Positions 1 through 5,180 of a stretch of DNA of 8,397 nt are shown here, one piece after another. Source of the stretch: an uncultured Lachnospiraceae bacterium. Its GTDB lineage: Bacteria > Bacillota > Clostridia > Lachnospirales > Lachnospiraceae. The DNA lies in the NCBI GenBank assembly GCA_947591115.1, contig CANQCX010000082.1, positions 1 through 8,397 of the forward strand, in the 5' to 3' direction. The position numbers were made by a program, and so were the translations under genes. The notes under the pieces are model-generated. The model had not been told where the DNA came from. It was given only the letters and a program-made list of their open reading frames with translations, and searched no databases. How positions within the stretch are numbered: the stretch's first letter is position 1; each line of letters opens with the position of its first letter.

Positions 1-16
1 GCAATTAATAAGATTT

Positions 17-58
17 AAATTAAGAAAGGACATTCCCAGATTTCTCTGAAAATGTCCT
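17..58 (-). terminator. Rho-independent terminator of the rplM-rpsI transcript
   Basis: On the minus strand, positions 58-45 pair with 40-27 over 14 base pairs around a GAAA tetraloop (44-41). Two of the pairs are G-U wobbles at 49/36 and 50/35. The same positions are C-A mismatches on the plus strand, so the structure is better as a minus-strand RNA. A U-rich stretch follows (TTTCTTAATTT), interrupted and weaker than a textbook tract. It lies about 130 nt after the rpsI stop codon, and no other gene is visible between them. It is the most likely end of the ribosomal protein operon. Confidence 0.75.
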
Positions 59-188
59 ATACATATCATTGATATTCATGTTGCATATGTGTTGCATACC
101 GTTTGAAATCCAGCACATCTGACAAGGTTCCACAACTTCTGTCACCCTTGTAAAACGGACTTTTCCTGATATCTCCGTTTCCGAAAGA
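59..188. other. Non-coding region downstream of rpsI with short repeats
   Basis: No coding region is supported here. The stretch holds two direct copies of TGTTGCATA at 79-87 and 90-98 (period 11 bp) and a perfect palindrome, ATATCA-T-TGATAT, at 63-75. It also contains the smaller hairpin listed separately at 153-180. If transcription ends at the hairpin at 27-58, this region is the 3' untranslated region of the rplM-rpsI mRNA. The repeats could be protein-binding sites, but nothing visible identifies the protein. Confidence 0.5.
153..180 (-). terminator. Hairpin just after rpsI, possible weak terminator or processing site
   Basis: AAACGGA (180-174 read on the minus strand) pairs with TCCGTTT (159-153) over 7 bp, leaving a 14-nt loop. 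It starts 9 nt after the rpsI stop codon and runs into a short TTTTA. The large loop and short U-run make it a poor terminator compared with the hairpin at 27-58. It may instead protect or mark the 3' end of the mRNA. Confidence 0.3.
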
Positions 189-581
189 TTATCTCTTACT
201 GAACTGCGGTGCGCGTCTTGCAGCTTTGAGACCGTATTTCTTACGCTCTTTCATACGCGGATCTCTGGTCAGGTAACCTGCCGCCTTTAAGGTCGGCCGA
301 TATTCATTGTCCACCTGAAGCAGCGCACGTGCAATTCCATGACGGATGGCTCCGGCCTGGCCGGAGTAACCGCCGCCCTTTACGTTGACCAGAACATCAA
401 ACTTATCCAATGTCTCGGTTGCAACTAACGGCTGGCGAACGATCGCCTTTAATGTTTCCAGACCTAAATACTCGTCAATATCTCTCTTATTGATGGTAAT
501 TTTACCTGTGCCCGGTACTAAATATACTCTGGCAACAGATGATTTTCTTCTTCCGGTTCCGTAATATTTTGTAGTAGCCAA
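189..581 (-). CDS. rpsI: 30S ribosomal protein S9
   Basis: Small-subunit ribosomal protein S9 (uS9), 130 residues, the usual bacterial length. The N-terminal YYGTGRRKSSVARV block (6-19), the S9 signature GGGYSGQAGAIRHGIARAL (69-87) and the ending KYGLKAARRAPQFSKR (115-130) are all family hallmarks. In known ribosomes the C-terminal Lys-Arg tail reaches the P-site tRNA anticodon stem-loop. The start codon is TTG (581-579): it lies 8 nt after a perfect AAGGAGGT, no ATG or GTG lies in frame upstream, and the first internal Met is residue 110. The gene follows rplM by 21 nt and is co-transcribed with it. Identity is certain. The TTG start is unusual for such a highly expressed gene. Confidence 0.98.
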   Translation of the reverse strand: MATTKYYGTGRRKSSVARVYLVPGTGKITINKRDIDEYLGLETLKAIVRQPLVATETLDKFDVLVNVKGGGYSGQAGAIRHGIARALLQVDNEYRPTLKAAGYLTRDPRMKERKKYGLKAARRAPQFSKR

Positions 582-589
582 TGTACTTT

Positions 590-597
590 ACCTCCTT
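590..597 (-). promoter_or_regulatory. Ribosome binding site that fixes the TTG start of rpsI
   Basis: AAGGAGGT on the minus strand, an extended match to the anti-Shine-Dalgarno sequence, ends 8 nt before the TTG codon at 581-579. This ideal spacing supports TTG as the real start of rpsI. Confidence 0.85.
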
Positions 598-602
598 ACC
601 GA

Positions 603-1031
603 TTAGACTTCCAAAGCTTCTGGTTTCTGAGCTGCATGTTTATGCTCCGGACCTGCGTATACGAATAATTTCTTATACATATCGCGTCCCAGCGGTCCCT
701 TCGGAAGCATTCCCTTAACCGCATACTCGATCACACGCTCCGGATGCTTTGCAAGCATTTCGCGCAGTGTCGTTTCCTTCATGCCGCCTACATATTCCGA
801 ATGACGATAATAAATCTTCTGATCCAGTTTTCTTCCGGTTACTTTTACTTTCGCTGCATTTACCACAATGACGTAATCGCCGGTATCCATATGCGGGGTA
901 AAAATCGCTTTATTCTTTCCTCTTAATACTTTTGCAACTTCGGAAGCTAAGCGTCCTAATGTTTTGCCTTCAGCGTCAACTACATACCATTTTCTTTCGA
1001 TCGTAGCAGGACTGGCCATAAATGTTTTCAT
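603..1031 (-). CDS. rplM: 50S ribosomal protein L13
   Basis: Large-subunit ribosomal protein L13 (uL13), an early 23S rRNA-binding assembly protein, 142 residues as is typical. Visible hallmarks are WYVVDAEGKTLGRLAS (15-30), GDYVIVVNAAKVKVTGRK (51-68) and the family signature around MLPKGPLGRDMYKKLFVY (108-125) followed by AGPEHKHAAQKPE. The ATG at 1031-1029 lies 7 nt after an AAGGAGG, so the second Met at residue 5 is not the start. It is the first gene of the rplM-rpsI unit, preceded by its own consensus promoter and a leader of about 147 nt. Because L13 is the promoter-proximal product and L13 leaders are known in Firmicutes, it is the likely repressor of the pair; this is inferred. Confidence 0.98.
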   Translation of the reverse strand: MKTFMASPATIERKWYVVDAEGKTLGRLASEVAKVLRGKNKAIFTPHMDTGDYVIVVNAAKVKVTGRKLDQKIYYRHSEYVGGMKETTLREMLAKHPERVIEYAVKGMLPKGPLGRDMYKKLFVYAGPEHKHAAQKPEALEV

Positions 1032-1179
1032 CGGTTTTCCTCCTTAAAAATTAAAACACCTTACCTTTGAGCAACCTGAAATCTCGTATGTCCGGACGCT
1101 ACTTCACATCGCTCGATCTTACTTTATAGTTCAAATGCTCGCCGGGGCTATGGCTTGCATTTCTACACTATCACAGACT
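1032..1179 (-). promoter_or_regulatory. rplM 5' leader, candidate L13 autoregulatory RNA
   Basis: The leader runs from the predicted start of transcription (about 1178-1179) to the rplM ATG. One fold is a hairpin at 1162-1133: AAATGC pairs with GCATTT, then an AA/GA internal loop, then GCC pairs with GGC around an 8-nt loop. A competing fold pairs GAGCA (1140-1136) with TGCTC (1073-1069), extended by G-U and A-U/G-C pairs, enclosing a central domain with a small hairpin around GTCCGGAC. Both folds need bases 1138-1133 or 1140-1136, so they exclude each other. L13 leaders that bind the protein and repress rplM-rpsI are known in low-GC Gram-positives. I could not test this sequence against that model, so the assignment is by position and structure only. 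Confidence 0.5.
1039..1045 (-). promoter_or_regulatory. Ribosome binding site of rplM
   Basis: AAGGAGG on the minus strand lies 7 nt before the rplM ATG. An AU-only hairpin (TTAA-TTT-TTAA) overlaps its 5' edge. A weak pairing of GGT(G)TTTT at 1059-1052 with GAAAACC just before the start codon would place it in a loop, so access could depend on leader folding. Confidence 0.75.
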
Positions 1180-1184
1180 TCCAT

Positions 1185-1213
1185 ATTATAGTACACGAAT
1201 CCACGTGTGTCAA
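1185..1213 (-). promoter_or_regulatory. Consensus housekeeping-sigma promoter of rplM-rpsI
   Basis: On the minus strand there is an exact TTGACA (-35, 1213-1208), a 17-bp spacer (1207-1191) and an exact TATAAT (-10, 1190-1185). The predicted transcription start is near 1178-1179. Just upstream is an A/T-rich stretch with T- and A-runs (about 1214-1258) that resembles an UP element. Within the spacer, ACACG and CGTGT (plus-strand 1193-1197 and 1204-1208) form an inverted repeat with a 6-bp gap. No terminator was seen between truA and this promoter, so read-through from truA may add to its output. Confidence 0.9.
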
Positions 1214-1273
1214 GATTTTTTTCACAAACAAAACTCAAGATTCAAAAACAAGATTCAACAGCCAGACTCAAGA
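1211..1273. repeat. Short CAAGATTCAA repeats upstream of the rplM promoter
   Basis: On the plus strand CAAGATTCAA occurs at 1236-1245 and 1249-1258, exactly 13 bp apart. A partial copy, CAAGATTTTT, at 1211-1220 runs into the -35 box. ACTCAAGA also occurs at 1233-1240 and 1266-1273, the latter overlapping the end of truA. The copies fall in the A/T-rich upstream part of the promoter. They may be only a by-product of UP-element-like composition, or binding sites for an unknown factor. Confidence 0.4.
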
Positions 1274-2008
1274 CAGATATTCAATTCCGACCAAGGTCAA
1301 TCCATGCGCCGGCGCCGTCGGCCCCGCAAATTCCCGATCCCGCGCCGCAAGAATGTCCGTTATCTGCTCCGGAGCCAGATTTCCGCGTCCCGCCTCAATC
1401 AGCGTCCCTGCGATAATGCGCACCATATTGTACAAAAAACCGTTTCCGGTTACACGAATGGTAATCCGGCTGTCTTCTTTTTGCACGCTGCACCGGTAAA
1501 TGGTGCGCACCGTCGTTTCCGACTGCACGTGTACGGAGCAAAAACTTTTAAAATCATGCTCGCCTTCCAGCAATGCCGCCGCTTCCTGCATTCTTGCAGC
1601 ATCCAGCGGATAATAATAAAAATAATGATCCAGCCGCATGGTCGGCACCGGAAACGTCCGGTTTAAAATGCGGTATTCATATGTTTTCCTGCTTTTGGAA
1701 AAACGCGGATGAAAATCCGCCGGCACTTCACAGGAATCCTGAACCACGATATCCGCGGGCAGGCGCTGGTTTAACGCATAGCTGAATTTCTCCGCCGCCA
1801 TTCGGGCATTGGTATCAAAAACGCACACATTTCCAAGCGCATGTACGCCGGCATCCGTTCTGCTCGCGCCGGTTACCCGCACCTCCTCGCCCAAAAGAGA
1901 AAAAAGCGCTTCGTTTAGTTTCTGTTCAACGGTCACTGCATTCGGCTGTATCTGCCAGCCGCTGTAATTGGTTCCATCGTATGCAACCACTAATTTTATG
2001 CGTCTCAT
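1268..2008 (-). CDS. truA: tRNA pseudouridine(38-40) synthase TruA
   Basis: Converts uridines 38, 39 and/or 40 in the anticodon arm of many tRNAs to pseudouridine, in the cytoplasm; 246 residues, normal for TruA. It opens with the family pattern KLVVAYDGTNYSGWQ (5-19). The catalytic Asp is D52 in GASRTDAGVHA (47-57). The conserved RKTYEYRI (107-114), GNGFLYNMVRIIAGTL (188-203) and the ending GPTAPAHGLTL (229-239) are intact, so it should be active. The ATG at 2008 follows AAAGGAAG by 5 nt. It lies 36 nt after ecfT, an order conserved across Firmicutes, and is probably the last gene of the operon that begins upstream. The ribosomal protein promoter lies directly behind it. Confidence 0.97.
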   Translation of the reverse strand: MRRIKLVVAYDGTNYSGWQIQPNAVTVEQKLNEALFSLLGEEVRVTGASRTDAGVHALGNVCVFDTNARMAAEKFSYALNQRLPADIVVQDSCEVPADFHPRFSKSRKTYEYRILNRTFPVPTMRLDHYFYYYPLDAARMQEAAALLEGEHDFKSFCSVHVQSETTVRTIYRCSVQKEDSRITIRVTGNGFLYNMVRIIAGTLIEAGRGNLAPEQITDILAARDREFAGPTAPAHGLTLVGIEYLS

Positions 2009-2044
2009 AGTTTCTTCCTTTATCTCCGCTCCGTTGCCCGTAGC

Positions 2045-2860
2045 TTACTGCGGGAACGAAAGCAGGATCCTAGCGGCAGCGACAATGACCAGAAACAGCA
2101 GGCAGATCCCATATGCGATCCGGTCATCTCTCCGATACTGAAGCGGTTTCATTTTTGTCCTGCCCGCTCCTCCGTTATAGCATCTCGCCTCCATCGCCAG
2201 CGCCAGATCGTCCGCTCTCCGGAACGCCGACACCATCAGCGGCACCAGAAGCGGCACCATATTTTTCGCGCGCCGAAAGATATTTCCATGTTCAAAATCT
2301 GCGCCTCTTGCCATCTGCGCTTTCATAATCTTATCCGTTTCCTCCATCAGGATCGGGATAAACCGGAGCGCAATGGACATCATCATCGCAATTGCATGAA
2401 CCGGAATATTAATCTTATTTAACGGCGACAGTGCTTTTTCCAATCCGTCCGTCAACTGATTCGGCGTGGTAGTAAGCGTCATCAGCGACGTTCCTAAAAT
2501 CAAATAGATCAGGCGGAGCGTCATGATAACCGAGTTTGTAATTCCCACGTCGGTAATCTGAAATCTCCAGAATTTCCAGAATACGATCTCTCCGGGCGTA
2601 AACACCAGATTAAAAAAAGCGGTAATCAACAGCAGGATCACGATCGCTTTCAGTCCTTTTACCATATAAGAAAAAGGGACTTTGGACAGCCGGATGACGC
2701 TCATCAGGCATACGGTAATGATGCACAGTCCCAATATTCCTTTAAAACAAAACAGGGCGATAATATAAATCAATGTTGCAAACAGTTTGACTCTTGGATC
2801 CAATTTATGAATGACCGAATCCGCCGGATAATACTGTCCTATGGTAATATCTCGAATCAT
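2045..2860 (-). CDS. ecfT: ECF transporter transmembrane protein EcfT
   Basis: Membrane scaffold of the energy-coupling factor complex. It links the EcfA ATPases to exchangeable substrate-binding S-components for vitamin or metal uptake. It has 271 residues, close to the family norm. The N-terminal pattern HKLDPRVKL (18-26) is typical. Hydrophobic segments fall at about 27-58, 68-88, 110-130, 153-172, 200-212 and 248-268. The two cytoplasmic coupling-helix motifs are present: ARG at 184-186 and EARCY at 224-228, whose arginines in known structures sit in grooves of the two ATPases. The ATG at 2860 follows an AAAGGAAA. It starts 18 nt after the EcfA fusion, fitting a 1:1 fusion-to-EcfT complex. 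No S-component gene lies in the window, consistent with a group II (shared) ECF module. Confidence 0.95.
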   Translation of the reverse strand: MIRDITIGQYYPADSVIHKLDPRVKLFATLIYIIALFCFKGILGLCIITVCLMSVIRLSKVPFSYMVKGLKAIVILLLITAFFNLVFTPGEIVFWKFWRFQITDVGITNSVIMTLRLIYLILGTSLMTLTTTPNQLTDGLEKALSPLNKINIPVHAIAMMMSIALRFIPILMEETDKIMKAQMARGADFEHGNIFRRAKNMVPLLVPLMVSAFRRADDLALAMEARCYNGGAGRTKMKPLQYRRDDRIAYGICLLFLVIVAAARILLSFPQ

Positions 2861-2878
2861 AATTTTTTCCTTTTTTAT

Positions 2879-4660
2879 TTACTGCATCGCATTTAAAATG
2901 CTTTGCTCCGCTTCCTGAAGCGTTGTTGCGTCCAAATCCACCGGCAAGCCCTGTTCCCGAAGCTCATGCATCAGGTATGTGACCTGAGGAGCAGCCAGAC
3001 CGATCGATTCCAGTTCCTTATAGTGGCGGAATACCGTTTTGGGAACGTCGTCATAAAGCACCTCTCCCTGATTCATCACAATGATCCGATCCACGTATTT
3101 TGCAACGTCCTCCATACTGTGGGAAACCAGAATAACCGTAATTCCCAGTTCTTTGTGCATATCCGCGATCAAATCCAGTATTTCATCACGTCCCGCCGGA
3201 TCCAGTCCCGCCGTCGGTTCATCCAAGATCAGCACCTCCGGCTTCATTGCCAGCACGCCCGCAATCGCCACACGCCGCTTCTGCCCTCCGGAAAGATCAA
3301 ACGGCGGCTGGTAATATAATTCCTCCGGAAAACGGACGTTTTGCAGTGCCTCATAGGCACGCAGCTCTACCGTACGCTTGTCCAGTCCCTTGTTTTTCGG
3401 TCCAAAGCAGACATCTTCAAAATTCGTAGTTCCAAACAACTGATGCTCCGGATACTGAAACACCAGTCCGACGCGTCCGCGCAGCTCCCTCATATCGTAA
3501 TCTTCATCATAAATATCGGCTCCGTCCACATAAATATGTCCGGATTCCGCGCGGAGCAGTCCGTTTAAATGCTGGATCAGCGTTGATTTTCCGGAACCGG
3601 TATGTCCGATGATTCCGATAAACTCGCCTTTGGCAATGTTTAAATTCACATCCTTCAGCGCCTGAATTTGATAAGCGGTTCCCTGACTGTACCGGTAATT
3701 TACATGATCCAAAATCATCATATTCCCATCCAGAGCCGCATCTTTTGGGGACTGTTCTTTCTCTTCCTTCGGGTTCTGCTGTCCGGTCTTTGGATGGACG
3801 CCGTAGGTTTTGCAGATGGCGGTCAGTTCATGGACAAGCTCTTCCCTTTTTAAAATTCCGCTCGAAAGCGGCAGTCCGTCCTTTTTTAAAAAATCCGCCA
3901 GCAGCGTAATCTGCGGCACATCCAGACGATGCGCCTTTAACTCATCCACTTTGGAAAAAACAGCGCGCGGCGTTCCGTCCATAATGATTTTTCCGTTTTC
4001 CATCACATAGACATGATCCGCCTCCACGACCTCTTCCATATAATGGGTAATCCAGAGAACCGTTACCCCTTTTTCCCGATTCAGCGCGTGGGCGGCAGCC
4101 AGCACCTCTTTTCTTCCGTTCGGATCCAGCATGGCTGTCGGTTCATCAAATACAATGCACTTCGGCTCCATCGCAACGACGCCGGCGATCGCAACCCGCT
4201 GCTTCTGTCCTCCGGACAATTTATTGGGAGAATGCCTGCGGAATTTTTCCATTCCGACCGCATGAAGGCTCGCATCTACGCGTTTTAAGATTTCCTCCGT
4301 CGGCACGCCGAGATTTTCCGGTCCAAAACCGACATCCTCCTCTACCACGCTGGCTATGATCTGGTTGTCCGGATTCTGAAATACCATACCTGCGCTCTTG
4401 CGCACGTCGATGATATTTTTCTCCTCGGAAACGTCCATGCCGTCTACCCAGATCGTTCCCTCGCTCGGCATTAAGAGAGCGTTGATGTGTTTTGCCAGCG
4501 TGGATTTTCCGGAACCGTTATGACCCAGTATGGCTATAAACTGTCCCTGTTTTACATCCAGACTGACATGGTCTAACGCGGTAGTGATCGACTCTACGTT
4601 CCGTTCCTCATCGCGCCGTATAAATTCATGTACTAAATTTTTGGTTTTAATTATGCTCAT
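2879..4660 (-). CDS. ecfA1-ecfA2: Fused EcfA1-EcfA2 ATPase of the ECF transporter
   Basis: A single 593-residue protein carrying both nucleotide-binding subunits that power ECF vitamin uptake; they are usually separate proteins of roughly 280-290 residues. N-half: Walker A GHNGSGKST (46-54), Q-loop FQNPDNQ (94-100), signature LSGGQKQR (148-155), Walker B with DEPTAMLDP (172-180), switch His 206. C-half: Walker A GHTGSGKST (352-360), Q-loop FQYPEHQ (401-407), signature LSGGQKRR (456-463), DEPTAGLDP (480-488), switch His 514. The MLDP versus GLDP endings and FQNP versus FQYP mark the halves as EcfA1-like and EcfA2-like. A charged, Lys/Glu/Gln-rich linker (about 287-313) joins them. All catalytic residues are present in both halves. 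The ATG abuts the trmL TAA with no gap and has no good ribosome binding site, so translation probably depends on coupling. An internal ATG pair at residues 314-315, after a weak GGATGGG, could make a free EcfA2. Confidence 0.95.
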   Translation of the reverse strand: MSIIKTKNLVHEFIRRDEERNVESITTALDHVSLDVKQGQFIAILGHNGSGKSTLAKHINALLMPSEGTIWVDGMDVSEEKNIIDVRKSAGMVFQNPDNQIIASVVEEDVGFGPENLGVPTEEILKRVDASLHAVGMEKFRRHSPNKLSGGQKQRVAIAGVVAMEPKCIVFDEPTAMLDPNGRKEVLAAAHALNREKGVTVLWITHYMEEVVEADHVYVMENGKIIMDGTPRAVFSKVDELKAHRLDVPQITLLADFLKKDGLPLSSGILKREELVHELTAICKTYGVHPKTGQQNPKEEKEQSPKDAALDGNMMILDHVNYRYSQGTAYQIQALKDVNLNIAKGEFIGIIGHTGSGKSTLIQHLNGLLRAESGHIYVDGADIYDEDYDMRELRGRVGLVFQYPEHQLFGTTNFEDVCFGPKNKGLDKRTVELRAYEALQNVRFPEELYYQPPFDLSGGQKRRVAIAGVLAMKPEVLILDEPTAGLDPAGRDEILDLIADMHKELGITVILVSHSMEDVAKYVDRIIVMNQGEVLYDDVPKTVFRHYKELESIGLAAPQVTYLMHELREQGLPVDLDATTLQEAEQSILNAMQ

Positions 4661-5164
4661 TTAGTCGTCCCAGTTCAGCCTGTGAAGCTGTCCTTCCAGT
4701 TTCATATCGGAAAATCCGTTCTGCCGCAGCGCCTCATACAAAAGGATTGCCGCCGCATTGGAAAGATTTAACGAACGCGTTTCTCCGATCATGGGAATCC
4801 GCACGCAGTTTTGGGGATGGGATTTTAGGATTTCCTCCGGAATTCCCGCGCTTTCCTTCCCAAACATCAGAAAACAATCCGGCTCATACGACACATCGGA
4901 ATACACCGTCCGCGCCTTAGTCGTTGCAAAATAAATTTTGGCATCCGGATTTTTTTCCGTAAACTCCGCCCAATTGACATATGTAGTTACGTCAATGTCT
5001 TTCCAATAATCCATTCCCGCGCGTTTCAGCTGCTTTTCATTCAGTGAAAATCCCAGCGGTTCGATCAGATGCAGCCGCGTTCCGGTCGCCGCACAGGTAC
5101 GGCCGATATTTCCGGTATTTGACGGAATCTCCGGTTCATGCAGGATAATGTTTAATGCCGCCAT
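4661..5164 (-). CDS. trmL: tRNA (cytidine(34)-2'-O)-methyltransferase TrmL
   Basis: SPOUT-class enzyme that uses S-adenosylmethionine to methylate the 2'-O of the wobble nucleotide of certain tRNA-Leu species. It has 167 residues, close to E. coli TrmL (YibK), and is a minimal SPOUT protein without an added RNA-binding domain. The three family motifs are clear: PSNTGNIGRTCAATG (14-28), FGKESAGIPEEIL (101-113) and RSLNLSNAAAILLYEALRQ (130-148), the last two building the knotted cofactor site. The ATG at 5164 follows an AAGGGAG by 7 nt. It begins 16 nt after the aminotransferase gene, and its TAA directly touches the ATG of the EcfA fusion. B. subtilis CspR belongs to the same family, and the RNA target here is inferred from that family. 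Confidence 0.93.
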   Translation of the reverse strand: MAALNIILHEPEIPSNTGNIGRTCAATGTRLHLIEPLGFSLNEKQLKRAGMDYWKDIDVTTYVNWAEFTEKNPDAKIYFATTKARTVYSDVSYEPDCFLMFGKESAGIPEEILKSHPQNCVRIPMIGETRSLNLSNAAAILLYEALRQNGFSDMKLEGQLHRLNWDD

Positions 5165-5180
5165 TTTCGTTCTCCCTTAA

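Noticed and set aside
1032..1267. Terminator between truA and rplM
   Set aside because: No GC-rich hairpin followed by a U-tract was found between 1267 and 1214; the T-runs there look like an A/T-rich promoter upstream element.
1205..1666. Open frame of about 150 codons on the plus strand opposite truA
   Set aside because: It is antisense to a well-supported truA and crosses the rplM promoter region; the product is low-complexity basic sequence with no family pattern.
2903..3319. Open frame of about 138 codons on the plus strand opposite the EcfA fusion
   Set aside because: It lies fully opposite conserved ABC motifs and its product shows no recognisable domain.
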